This document shows, piece by piece, positions 1-8,463 of a DNA stretch of 64,000 bases. The notes below the pieces were generated by a model. It was not told where the DNA came from. It made no database searches and saw only the letters and a list, made by a program, of their open reading frames with translations. The stretch comes from REEB481 sp964586595. GTDB lineage: Bacteria > Bacteroidota > Bacteroidia > NS11-12g > UBA955. Made by a program: the position numbers and the translations under genes. The stretch covers positions 186,001 to 250,000 of the forward strand of contig CAZPHB010000001.1 in NCBI GenBank assembly GCA_964586595.1, written 5' to 3'. Each line of letters starts with the position of its first letter. Within the stretch, counting starts at the first letter, position 1.

Positions 1-1505
1 TTCAGTACCTTTTCATTGTCCACCTGCAGGCTGTAGCCAAACTTGCGGCACATGAGCACCAGGTCGTTGAGTTTTTCTTCCTGAGGAAGGTCGTGTATGC
101 GGTAAATGAAGGGAAACCTGCCGGTTTCGCGGTTGCGTTCGTGAATATGAAAAGCCACTTCCCTGTTGGCCAGCAGCATGAACTCTTCTATGAGCTTGTG
201 TGCATCCTTGCGCTGTTTCACCATGATGCCCACGGGCCGGCCCTTCGCATCGAGCTTGAAGCGCACCTCTGTGGTTTCAAAATTCACCGAACCGGATTGC
301 ATGCGTTCCCTGTTGAGGATTTTTGCGAGCCGGTTCACTTCAGCAAGTTCCTCGGCAAAATCGCCTGTTCCGGTTTCCAGCACGTCTTGGGCTTCTTCGT
401 AGGTGAATCGTCGGTCGCTGTAAATCACCGTTTTCCCGAACCAGCGCGCTGCTACGTTGGCATCCTGATCCAGCTCAAACACGGCAGAAAAGGCCAGACG
501 GTTTTCATGAGGCCGGAGTGAACACAGGTTATTGCTGAGTTTTTCGGGCAGCATGGGAATGGTGCGGTCAACAAGGTAAACCGAAGTTCCGCGCTGGGCA
601 GCTTCGAGGTCTATCGGGTCGCCGTCCTGCACGTAATGCGCTACATCGGCAATGTGCACGCCAAGTTCCACATTGCCGTTGTCGAGGCGGCGGAAGCTGA
701 TGGCATCGTCAAAATCCTTCGCATCTGCAGGATCTATGGTAAAGGTGAGGATGTTTCTGAAGTCTCGGCGTTTCTTGATTTCCACCTCTGAAATCACATC
801 AGGTATTTCAGCGCAATGGGCATCGGTGGCGGGAAGAAATGCCAGCGGAAAGCCAAATTCCGCTACGATGGCATGCATTTCCGTATCATTCTCGCCGGGT
901 TTTCCGAGCAGGTGCAACAATTTGCCCTGAGGATTGCGTCGATGTTCGGGCCAGTCGGTGATTTCCACCACGGCTTTATGTCCGTCGAGCGATTCATCGG
1001 CCTTCATATCCACCAGAATGTCCACGCCTATCTTGTGGTTGTCGGGAAGCAGGAACACGTGGTTCTTAAACACGTCAAGCACGCCTGTGTAAGGCCCGCG
1101 GTGGCGTTGCAGCACGCGCATCACTTCACCTGCGGATTCTTTGCGTTTGGCCGGACGCACGCGTGCTTCCACGATGTCACCCGGCAGGGAGCGATTGCGT
1201 TTCCCTTTAGGCACGAAAACATCGTCGCCGTTTTCCTGTAAGATCCATCCATCACCGCTGCGCGTTACCTCCAGTTTCCCGGTAACGGTATGTAATTCCG
1301 GTTGCAGGTAATATTTCCCGCGTTCCAGAGATTTGATCTGCCCCTGGGCAGCCATCTGTTCCAGCCAGGCCGGAACATGCTTGTGTTGTTCGAAAAAATC
1401 TGCCGGCAAACGGCGGCTTACCTGTTTATGATTCAGGGGTTTCCCGCCTGCATCCCGCAGAATTTCAAGGATGGCTGCCTGAATGGATGAATTCCCTGTC
1501 ACCAT
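1..1505 (-). CDS. rnr: Ribonuclease R, 3' part cut by window edge
   Basis: RNase R/VacB is a processive 3'-5' exoribonuclease that degrades structured RNA. About 501 codons are visible; the rest of the RNB domain and the S1 domain lie outside the window. The N-terminal part (about residues 1-80) looks like the winged-helix RNase R N-terminus, followed by cold-shock-like OB segments. The RNB signature DPADAKDFDDA, with its metal-binding aspartates, falls near residue 257. The start is the ATG at 1505; a perfect -7 box reading TACCTTTG on this strand ends one base before it. The gene is divergent from the barrel gene at 1586. Family assignment is secure from the signature and the downstream GVHIADVAHYV motif. 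Confidence 0.95.
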   Translation of the reverse strand, partial: MVTGNSSIQAAILEILRDAGGKPLNHKQVSRRLPADFFEQHKHVPAWLEQMAAQGQIKSLERGKYYLQPELHTVTGKLEVTRSGDGWILQENGDDVFVPKGKRNRSLPGDIVEARVRPAKRKESAGEVMRVLQRHRGPYTGVLDVFKNHVFLLPDNHKIGVDILVDMKADESLDGHKAVVEITDWPEHRRNPQGKLLHLLGKPGENDTEMHAIVAEFGFPLAFLPATDAHCAEIPDVISEVEIKKRRDFRNILTFTIDPADAKDFDDAISFRRLDNGNVELGVHIADVAHYVQDGDPIDLEAAQRGTSVYLVDRTIPMLPEKLSNNLCSLRPHENRLAFSAVFELDQDANVAARWFGKTVIYSDRRFTYEEAQDVLETGTGDFAEELAEVNRLAKILNRERMQSGSVNFETTEVRFKLDAKGRPVGIMVKQRKDAHKLIEEFMLLANREVAFHIHERNRETGRFPFIYRIHDLPQEEKLNDLVLMCRKFGYSLQVDNEKVL

Positions 1506-1506
1506 G

Positions 1507-1514
1507 CAAAGGTA
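1507..1514 (-). promoter_or_regulatory. -7 box TACCTTTG for rnr
   Basis: This matches the Bacteroidota -7 consensus TAnnTTTG on the minus strand. It ends one base before the rnr ATG, which would make the transcript essentially leaderless if the box is used. No convincing -33 element was seen. Confidence 0.5.
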
Positions 1515-1585
1515 ATTCCGCAAGTACTTAATCGCAGATGCGGCAGAATCGCCATAATTAATTTAATATTGGACAAATACGCGGC

Positions 1586-2515
1586 ATGAAACCAAACAAA
1601 TACCCATTGCTTGCAGTGCTGGGTTTGCTCTGCGCACCGTTGCAGGGACAAACCGATCAAGATGCTTTATGGATGCCTGCTAAAAATATTTGCGGTGGGT
1701 TTGTTTACCAATACAGCAGTTGGAATCACTATTGGGAAGGGAAACTGTACCGAGAAAACAAAAACATCGGCACCTACAGCAACCAATCAGTGATGGCTAT
1801 GGCCAACTACGGCATCAACGACAACCTCAACCTGGTGGTGATGCTTCCCTGGGTTCAGAACAAAGTTTCTGCAGGAACATTGATTGGACAGCAGGGCATT
1901 CAGGACCTCAGCGCCGCACTCAAACAATACATTTTGGGCAGAAATCTGGGTAAGAACTACAGCCTGCATCTGGCGGGAGTAGCTGGAATCAGTACACCAC
2001 TCAGCAATTATGTAGCCGATTACCTGCCCTTGTCCATCGGCATGCGCAGCACCAACGGCTTTGCGCGTCTGATTGCCGATGTGGTGAAGCAAAAATGGTA
2101 TGCAACAGCAACTGCGTCGTTCATGCTTCGTTCCAACATCAAGATTGACCGCACCGCATACTATACCACCGAAATGAATTACGGAAATGTGGTGAACATG
2201 CCGAATATAGCCACCATGCAACTGCGTTTGGGTTACCGTAAGAGCGCCGATCATTACATCGAACTACTAACTGAACACATGGAAACCATCGGAGGATTTG
2301 ACATTCGACGCAACGATATGCCCTTCCCCAGCAACAATATGGACGCCCTGCGTACGGGTATGAACGCCAAATGGGGCCTGGGCAGCAGCGGTCTGAGCCT
2401 GATGGGTTCCGGAATGTACACTTTGGCGGGCCGGAATATGGGCCGCAGCACCTCATTCAGTCTGGGTGTGGTTTATCAAACTGATTTCTCCAAAAAAGCA
2501 CAAATTCAACCCTGA
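1586..2515 (+). CDS. Putative outer-membrane beta-barrel protein
   Basis: A 309-residue protein with an N-terminal signal peptide (hydrophobic residues 7-20, likely cleavage near GQ-TD). The rest alternates short amphipathic strands with turns, as in outer-membrane barrels, and ends in a strand-like segment (FSLGVVYQTDF) near the C-terminus. The pattern resembles the Phenol_MetA_deg/transporter-like barrel group, but no specific motif fixes a substrate. A near-match -7 box (TAATATTG, 1564-1571) lies 14 bases before the ATG. The next gene starts 5 bases after the stop, so the two are probably cotranscribed. The function is unknown; the barrel call is inferred from sequence character. Confidence 0.6.
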   Translation: MKPNKYPLLAVLGLLCAPLQGQTDQDALWMPAKNICGGFVYQYSSWNHYWEGKLYRENKNIGTYSNQSVMAMANYGINDNLNLVVMLPWVQNKVSAGTLIGQQGIQDLSAALKQYILGRNLGKNYSLHLAGVAGISTPLSNYVADYLPLSIGMRSTNGFARLIADVVKQKWYATATASFMLRSNIKIDRTAYYTTEMNYGNVVNMPNIATMQLRLGYRKSADHYIELLTEHMETIGGFDIRRNDMPFPSNNMDALRTGMNAKWGLGSSGLSLMGSGMYTLAGRNMGRSTSFSLGVVYQTDFSKKAQIQP

Positions 2516-2520
2516 GCCCG

Positions 2521-4065
2521 ATGAAACACTTAAACCTCAGCTTTTTTTCCTCTTGTGTCCTTTTGTTGGTTTCAGGGTGCGCACGCAACGAAGAACCTTT
2601 TCGCGTAAGCTTCCCCATGCTGAATCCTGCACATGCGGACACCGGTGCGGGTTCCTGGAAAACCATCCTGCTGAAAGCTCCGGATGAATTAGCCGTAGCC
2701 ACTCCCACGGCAAGTACGGCTGCCGACTATCGGCTGGAATTACAGGAAATACTGGCACGACAAGAACAAAAAACCAAAACTGATGATGCCGCATTGGACT
2801 ATTGGGGTACCGGAACGGTATTGCGTTGGAACGAAATTCTACGCGAGCTGGTGGCCAAATACAATTTGCCAACGGTTGAAAATCCCGACGGCAGCTATCC
2901 TCACCCCAGCAACGACAATCCACTGGCTTATCCCTATTTCCCATTTTCCAATCCGCCATATGCTGCAAGGGCTTATGCTTATGTTTCTGCTGCGCAATAC
3001 GACGCATTGGTTGCAGCAACATACTACCGACAAAAATTCCGCAGGCCCAATCCGTCGCATACCCATTCCAACATCCGGGAATTGATTCCGGTAGCCGGCG
3101 ATTACAGCTATCCATCAGATGACATCACGGCTGCCGGCGCCGCAGTTGCATTGATGAAGTTGTTGTTTCCGGGAGAACAGGCCTATCTGGAAGAAAAGCT
3201 GCAGGAATGCATCAATACCATGATTTTATCAGGAACTTGTGTGCGCAGCGATGCTGAAGCCGGCGAGAAACTGGGTCGCGAAGTAGCCCAAAAGTTTATT
3301 TCCAGGGCGCGCAACGACAGGGCGGGAAGCACAGTAGGCACACCAATCGACTGGAAAAAGCTGGAGGAAGAAGCCATTGCCCGGGGAGAAATCCCCTGGA
3401 TCAGCCAGGAAACTCCAAAAAGACCGCCCATGTTGCCCTTATTCGGAAAAGTGAGCGGCTTTCTTGTTGATTCCGCGGAAATGATCAGCAACAGACCGGT
3501 GCCTCCTCCAAGCGTCCATTCCGAGCAATTCAAAAAGGAATTAGCGGAAGTAAAAGCATACAGCAAAAGCGCCACACGCGAGCAGTTTCGCATCGTTCAT
3601 TTCTGGGGTGATGGCGTTGGCACCTATACGCCGCCGGGACATTGGAACGCCATTGCCTGTGAAGATTTCGTGAAAGAGCGTTTCAGTGAAGTGCGCTGGG
3701 CGCGAAATCTTGCGCTGCTGAACATGAGTATGATGGATGCCGTGATCTGTTGTTGGGACACTAAATTTTATTACTTCAACCCAAGGCCCAGCCAGATAGA
3801 TCCGGAAATTAAAACACTCACCGGATTGCCCAATTTCCCTTCCTATACCAGCGGTCACAGCACGTTCAGCGGCGCAGCTGCTGCCCTGCTTGCGCATGTA
3901 GTACCACAAAGAGCTGATGCGTATTTTCAGATGGCCAATGAAGCCAGTTTGTCGCGATTGTATGGAGCCATTCACTACCGCAGCGATATTGACATCGGAC
4001 TGAATATGGGCATCGCAATTGGTCAGAAAGCCGTGGAGCGTGCACGGACCGACGGCGCTGAATAA
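2521..4065 (+). CDS. Lipoprotein PAP2-superfamily / vanadium haloperoxidase-like enzyme
   Basis: The protein has 514 residues. The N-terminus is a lipoprotein signal with lipobox VSGC (Cys20), so it is probably anchored in a membrane facing the periplasm or surface. The C-terminal part carries a complete acid phosphatase/vanadium haloperoxidase signature: K415-x6-R422-P, SGH at 444-446, and S478-R479-x5-H485-x3-D489. H446 would be the acid-base and H485 the phospho-enzyme or vanadate-binding histidine. Size and layout (helical N-terminal half, PAP2 half last) fit the vanadium-dependent haloperoxidase-like branch more than lipid phosphatases. Whether it is a phosphatase or haloperoxidase cannot be told from sequence. 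It follows the barrel gene by 5 bases and ends 3 bases from the convergent gene at 4069. Confidence 0.85.
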   Translation: MKHLNLSFFSSCVLLLVSGCARNEEPFRVSFPMLNPAHADTGAGSWKTILLKAPDELAVATPTASTAADYRLELQEILARQEQKTKTDDAALDYWGTGTVLRWNEILRELVAKYNLPTVENPDGSYPHPSNDNPLAYPYFPFSNPPYAARAYAYVSAAQYDALVAATYYRQKFRRPNPSHTHSNIRELIPVAGDYSYPSDDITAAGAAVALMKLLFPGEQAYLEEKLQECINTMILSGTCVRSDAEAGEKLGREVAQKFISRARNDRAGSTVGTPIDWKKLEEEAIARGEIPWISQETPKRPPMLPLFGKVSGFLVDSAEMISNRPVPPPSVHSEQFKKELAEVKAYSKSATREQFRIVHFWGDGVGTYTPPGHWNAIACEDFVKERFSEVRWARNLALLNMSMMDAVICCWDTKFYYFNPRPSQIDPEIKTLTGLPNFPSYTSGHSTFSGAAAALLAHVVPQRADAYFQMANEASLSRLYGAIHYRSDIDIGLNMGIAIGQKAVERARTDGAE

Positions 4066-4068
4066 CAC

Positions 4069-4407
4069 TTAAAATCCAAGAACGTATCCCGTGCCCATCA
4101 GCGCCAAGCAGGCACCGGCAATGGTAGATCCGTACAGCGTGTAGTAAAGTGCAGGACCGCAATGTCCGATCAGCAAGGTAACCACACAGCTGCCAAAGCA
4201 TAACATGCCGCCAAACAGCAAAAAACCCATGCCCAATTTCCGCAGTCGGGCGTAATGTGATTTTTTAATTTCCCCCAGAAACACAGCAGCCTCTTCAGAT
4301 TCAGGAGCTGCTTCCTTTAAATACGATTCCACATAGCGAATGCTGCGTTCTTTTTTGTAAATGCTGAACGCATGTTCCTTGATGGCATCCATGTTTTCCA
4401 TAGGCAT
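4069..4407 (-). CDS. Small membrane protein of unknown function
   Basis: The protein has 112 residues. The N-terminal 55 residues are charged and helical (KERSIRYVESYLKEA), followed by two hydrophobic segments (about residues 58-78 and 88-110) separated by a short loop, which suggests a cytoplasmic head with a hairpin membrane anchor. Two nearby ATGs (4407 and 4401) could start it. It converges with the PAP2 gene with only 3 bases between stops and is divergent from valS. No family was recognised. Confidence 0.6.
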   Translation of the reverse strand: MPMENMDAIKEHAFSIYKKERSIRYVESYLKEAAPESEEAAVFLGEIKKSHYARLRKLGMGFLLFGGMLCFGSCVVTLLIGHCGPALYYTLYGSTIAGACLALMGTGYVLGF

Positions 4408-4457
4408 TCCTTATGGCAAGATAGCAAAAACTATGGAAAGGCAAGGCTTGCGCATTG

Positions 4458-4465
4458 TATGTTTG
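4458..4465 (+). promoter_or_regulatory. -7 box TATGTTTG for valS
   Basis: Perfect TAnnTTTG match ending 8 bases before the valS ATG at 4474. It argues against the longer in-frame start at 4372, inside which it would lie. Confidence 0.55.
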
Positions 4466-4473
4466 CAGCCCGC

Positions 4474-7107
4474 ATGGAGCCTGACAAAAATTATCATCCC
4501 GCAGCCGTTGAACAGAAATGGTATTCCTATTGGATGGAACAGGGTTATTTCCGCTCTGTACCTGACAATCGTGAACCTTATACCGTGTTGATTCCGCCTC
4601 CAAACGTTACCGGCGTGCTGCACATGGGACACATGCTGAACAATACCATTCAGGACATCCTGATCCGGAAGGCGCGTATGGAAGGTAAAAACGCATGTTG
4701 GGTGCCCGGAACCGACCATGCGAGCATTGCCACGGAGGCCAAGGTGGTACGTATGCTTGCCGAGCAAGGCATCCGAAAGTCAGACCTCACGCGCGACGAA
4801 TTCTTAGGACACGCCTGGGAATGGACCCATAAATACGGCGGCATCATCCTCGAACAGCTAAAGAAACTTGGTGCCAGCTGCGACTGGGAACGCACCCGTT
4901 TCACCATGGAACCCTCGCTGTATGATGCGGTGATTGAAGTGTTTATCGACCTTTACGGCAAAGGCCTCATCTACCGCGGCACCCGCATGGTAAACTGGGA
5001 TCCTGTGGGCAAAACCACCCTAAGCGACGAAGAAGTTATTTACAAACAAGAACAGAGCACGCTCTATTACCTGAAGTACTTCACCCCAGATGGTAAAGAC
5101 TTTGTCACCATTGCCACCACGCGTCCGGAAACCATCATGGGCGACGTGGCCATTGCAACCAGTCCCGGCGATCCGCGCTACGCGGAATGGATTGGCAAAA
5201 CGGTGCTCGTTCCCCTGATTGGTCGTGAAATTCCCATCATTGCCGATGAAGAAGTAGATGCATCGTTCGGTACAGGCTGTCTGAAGGTTACGCCCTGTCA
5301 TGACATTGTGGATTACCGCATCGGACAAAGACATCAGCTGCCGCTGATTGACGCCCTGAACGCCGATGGAACCATTTCAGAAGCTGCCGGAATTTATGTG
5401 GGCGAAGACCGCTTCATCGTGCGGAAAAAAATCGCGAAAGAACTGGAAGCGAAAGGCCATCTGCTGAAAAGCGAACAGGTTCAGAACAATGTAGGCCACA
5501 GCGAACGCACGGATGCCGTGATTGAGCCGCGCATCTCCACACAGTGGTTCATGGACATGCAGGCGTTCATGAAACGCAATCCAGAAGTGCTGGAGCATGT
5601 GATGAACGACACCATTCAGTTCTTCCCTTCAAAACTGATAAACACCTACCGGCATTGGATTGAAAACATCAAAGACTGGAACATCAGCCGTCAGTTGTGG
5701 TGGGGACACCGCATTCCGGCCTGGTACACGCCCGAAGGAGATTTTGAAGTGGCGGCAAGTGCCGAAGAGGCAGCTTCAAAATTCCAAGCGCGAAACATCG
5801 CCGTGCATGCTTCAGAACTCAAACAGGATGAAGATGTGCTGGACACATGGTTCAGCAGCTGGTTATGGCCCATTTCGGTATTCGACGGTTTCACAGAAGC
5901 GGGCAAGAAAGACCTGGATTACTATTATCCAACCAACGATTTGGTAACGGCTCCGGAAATCATGTTCTTCTGGGTTGCCCGAATGATCATGGCCGGTTAT
6001 GAATACAAGCGCGAGCTGCCCTTCAAAAACGTGTATTACACGGGAATTGTGCGCGACAAGTTGCGCCGTAAAATGAGCAAGAGTTTAGGCAACAGCCCTG
6101 ACCCGCTGGATTTGATTGCGCAGTTTGGTGCCGATGGCGTGCGTATGGGTATGTTGTTGAGCGCACCTGCCGGAAACGACATCCTGTTCGACGAGTCGCA
6201 GGTGGCACAGGGCCGGAATTTCTGCAACAAGGTGTGGAACGCATGGCGCCTGATCAGCGGTTGGGAAGTGGTAGCGGATAGTACTGTTTCTGAAGAAATA
6301 CAAAAAGATGCCCGGGTTTCTGCGGCCTGGTTTGAAGCACGCCTGAGCACAGCTATTTCAGAAATGCACGAGCATTTTGCAGCATACCGACTCAGCGATG
6401 CGCTGATGTGCGCCTACAAACTCGTTTGGGATGATTTCTGTTCCTGGTATCTGGAAATGGTGAAGCCTGTTTATGGTTCGCCCATACACCGCAGTGCATT
6501 GGAACAGACCAAGAAGTTCTTCGATGTGTTGATGCGTCTGTTGCATCCGTTCATGCCGTTCATCACAGAAGAGTTGTATCATGCAGTGCATGAAGGCAAC
6601 CCTGAAAAACCGTGTATCCTGAGCAAATATCCGCTGCCGCAGCATGCAGAAGCAACAAGTGAACGACCACTGAAGCTGATCAGCGAAGTGCGTCAGGTGC
6701 GCAACAGCAAAGGACTGTCGCCGAAGGAAACGTTGGAAGTGAGCATCATCACGGCACAGGAAAGCACCTATCAGGCATTTGCCGGAATCATCAGCAAACT
6801 GGCCAATTGCAGGCTCAACATCAATGGAGCGAAGCCGGGGAATGCCGTGGTTTCTTTGGTGGAAACCGATGAACTCCATGTAGGCTTACCGGAAGGTTTG
6901 AATATTGAAGAAGAAAAAGCAGCCATCCGCAAAGAGCTCGAATACCTGCATGGATTCCTCAGGAGCGTTGATGCCAAACTGAGCAACGAACGCTTCGTAG
7001 CCAATGCCAAAGGCGATGTTGTAGAAAAGGAGCGTCAGAAGAAAGCCGATGCGGAAGAGAAAATCCGGAACCTGCAGTCCAATCTGAAACAACTGGAAGG
7101 GCAATAA
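4474..7107 (+). CDS. valS: Valine--tRNA ligase
   Basis: Class I aminoacyl-tRNA synthetase that charges tRNA-Val and edits mischarged threonine. The protein has 877 residues, normal for the family. The HIGH-type motif is HMGH in the first 50 residues (LHMGHMLN), the editing domain follows (TTRPETIMGD), then KMSKS (RRKMSKSLGN), the anticodon-binding helices and the C-terminal coiled coil that is diagnostic of ValRS. The reading frame is open back to 4372, but the start at 4474 (MEPDKNYHP) is preferred: a TAnnTTTG box lies just before it and the extension has no similarity to the family. The stop codon sits in the loop of the downstream hairpin. Confidence 0.97.
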   Translation: MEPDKNYHPAAVEQKWYSYWMEQGYFRSVPDNREPYTVLIPPPNVTGVLHMGHMLNNTIQDILIRKARMEGKNACWVPGTDHASIATEAKVVRMLAEQGIRKSDLTRDEFLGHAWEWTHKYGGIILEQLKKLGASCDWERTRFTMEPSLYDAVIEVFIDLYGKGLIYRGTRMVNWDPVGKTTLSDEEVIYKQEQSTLYYLKYFTPDGKDFVTIATTRPETIMGDVAIATSPGDPRYAEWIGKTVLVPLIGREIPIIADEEVDASFGTGCLKVTPCHDIVDYRIGQRHQLPLIDALNADGTISEAAGIYVGEDRFIVRKKIAKELEAKGHLLKSEQVQNNVGHSERTDAVIEPRISTQWFMDMQAFMKRNPEVLEHVMNDTIQFFPSKLINTYRHWIENIKDWNISRQLWWGHRIPAWYTPEGDFEVAASAEEAASKFQARNIAVHASELKQDEDVLDTWFSSWLWPISVFDGFTEAGKKDLDYYYPTNDLVTAPEIMFFWVARMIMAGYEYKRELPFKNVYYTGIVRDKLRRKMSKSLGNSPDPLDLIAQFGADGVRMGMLLSAPAGNDILFDESQVAQGRNFCNKVWNAWRLISGWEVVADSTVSEEIQKDARVSAAWFEARLSTAISEMHEHFAAYRLSDALMCAYKLVWDDFCSWYLEMVKPVYGSPIHRSALEQTKKFFDVLMRLLHPFMPFITEELYHAVHEGNPEKPCILSKYPLPQHAEATSERPLKLISEVRQVRNSKGLSPKETLEVSIITAQESTYQAFAGIISKLANCRLNINGAKPGNAVVSLVETDELHVGLPEGLNIEEEKAAIRKELEYLHGFLRSVDAKLSNERFVANAKGDVVEKERQKKADAEEKIRNLQSNLKQLEGQ

Positions 7108-7116
7108 GCCCTTCCA
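7094..7116 (+). terminator. Hairpin terminator overlapping the valS stop
   Basis: Nine-base-pair stem TGGAAGGGC / GCCCTTCCA with loop AATAA, followed by a T-rich run (acttttattta). The valS stop codon TAA (7105-7107) lies in the loop. The convergent gene ends at 7125, so the hairpin may serve both strands. Confidence 0.7.
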
Positions 7117-7124
7117 ACTTTTAT

Positions 7125-7322
7125 TTATGATTCCGGTTCTTCCGGCTTCACCGGCGGAGTTTCGGTAAAATTACCGTCCGCATCCACATACATAATCATA
7201 CTTTCCCAGCTGGCTGTGGGCGTGTTTTTCTTGTCCAGCCGTTTTTCGAATTTCTCTTTTTGTTTTTTGCGCTTTTTGTCGGCAATCTGTTTTTTGTTGA
7301 ATGTGCTTTTTGATTTGGCCAT
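7125..7322 (-). CDS. Small basic protein resembling the N-terminus of Bacteroidota cold-shock proteins
   Basis: The protein has 65 residues and starts MAKSKSTFNKKQ. It has a Lys-rich helical first half, then a segment containing ESMIMYVDADGNFTETPP, then a short acidic tail. As I recall, this layout (MAKSxxTFNKKE, Lys/Arg-rich helix, MxxYVDExGxxTxTPPD) is the N-terminal extension of many Bacteroidota cold-shock-domain proteins. Here the cold-shock domain itself is absent and the gene stops after the TPP segment. The ATG at 7322 is chosen over an in-frame start 14 codons upstream because the family begins at MAKS. It may bind RNA, but that is inference only. Confidence 0.65.
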   Translation of the reverse strand: MAKSKSTFNKKQIADKKRKKQKEKFEKRLDKKNTPTASWESMIMYVDADGNFTETPPVKPEEPES

Positions 7323-7468
7323 AGGTTTTTTGTTCAGGTATTCCGCAGCATGCCGAACACCCAAACGCCGTTAAAGGCAGAGGAATCACAACATTTTACA
7401 GATTACGGGAAGCGGAATTGGTTTAACTTCCTGCTGCAAAGTTCGGTAATAATCAGGGCTGAACCTAA

Positions 7469-8419
7469 TTAAGGGTACAAGGATTTACTCTTCATGAGCG
7501 AAGTACTGCCATTGAGCGTCAGCGCATATTGAAAACCCGGAGCCAGTGAAAACGCGCCATAACGTCCTTTTGCATCGAGGGCAAGCATACCCAGTTGCAT
7601 GGTTTTACCTTGTTCACCCACATGGCGCGCAATGCGGCGGATGGCCTCTTCCACTGCTGCCTGAGGAGATTTTCCGTGGCGCATTTGTTCCACCACGATG
7701 GCGGCTCCGGCAATGCGGATAACTTCTTCTCCTACGCCGGTAGCTGTGGCTGCGCCAACACCATCTTCCACAAAAAGGCCTGCTCCGATGATGGGAGAAT
7801 CGCCCACCCTTCCGTGCATTTTAAACGCGATGCCGCTGGTGGTGCAGGCTCCTGCAAGTTTGCCCCTTGCGTCCATGGCAATCATGCCTATGGTATCGTG
7901 AATTTCTTCCGGTGGAAGGGGTTGATAATTATGGTCTTGCACCCATTTTTTCCAGGCAGCTTCTGCTTCCGGGGTGAGCAGGTTGGTTTGTTCGAAACCC
8001 TGTTCCAGGGCGAAACGAAGCGCACCTTCGCCGCTGAGCATCACGTGCGGTGTTTCTTCCATCACTTTGCGCGCCACGGAAACCGGATGCATGATGTGCT
8101 GCAGAAAGGTCACGCTGCCGCAGCGGCCATCTCCATTCATGATGCAGGCATCCAGCGTCACCCTGCCATCGCGGTCGGGATAGCCTCCATAACCTACACT
8201 CCTAACGGCCGGGTCTGCTTCGGGAACACGTACACCTGTTTCCACGGCATCCAGGACGGATGTACCTGCGTTTAAAGCCGCCAAAGCTGCTTCGTTGGCG
8301 GGAACCCCAAAATTCCAGGTGGACAGAATCAGGTTTTCCGGTTTAGGCGGCACCTCCGCCTTTAATGCCGATGCCAAAAGCCCCGCGGTACCTGTTGCGA
8401 TAAATTGCCTGCGTTTCAT
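7469..8419 (-). CDS. Isoaspartyl peptidase/L-asparaginase family (glycosylasparaginase-like)
   Basis: N-terminal nucleophile hydrolase of 316 residues. These enzymes self-cleave before a threonine that then hydrolyses glycosylasparagine, isoaspartyl or asparagine bonds. The autocleavage site is visible as HDTIG, with Thr176 as the new N-terminal nucleophile; downstream GRVGDSPIIGAGLFV matches the substrate-binding segment of glycosylasparaginases. The N-terminus (MKRRQFIATGTAGLLASA) is a Tat-like signal, so it is probably exported folded. The ATG at 8419 gives that signal; the upstream in-frame extension has no such logic. It follows the CoA-transferase gene by 44 bases. Confidence 0.9.
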   Translation of the reverse strand: MKRRQFIATGTAGLLASALKAEVPPKPENLILSTWNFGVPANEAALAALNAGTSVLDAVETGVRVPEADPAVRSVGYGGYPDRDGRVTLDACIMNGDGRCGSVTFLQHIMHPVSVARKVMEETPHVMLSGEGALRFALEQGFEQTNLLTPEAEAAWKKWVQDHNYQPLPPEEIHDTIGMIAMDARGKLAGACTTSGIAFKMHGRVGDSPIIGAGLFVEDGVGAATATGVGEEVIRIAGAAIVVEQMRHGKSPQAAVEEAIRRIARHVGEQGKTMQLGMLALDAKGRYGAFSLAPGFQYALTLNGSTSLMKSKSLYP

Positions 8420-8463
8420 ACTCGGATGAACTGACTGTTCATTGCAACTTACAAAAGTCAGGG

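Noticed and set aside
4372..4473. In-frame extension of valS upstream of 4474
   Set aside because: It overlaps the divergent membrane-protein gene, holds the -7 box at 4458-4465 and has no similarity to ValRS.
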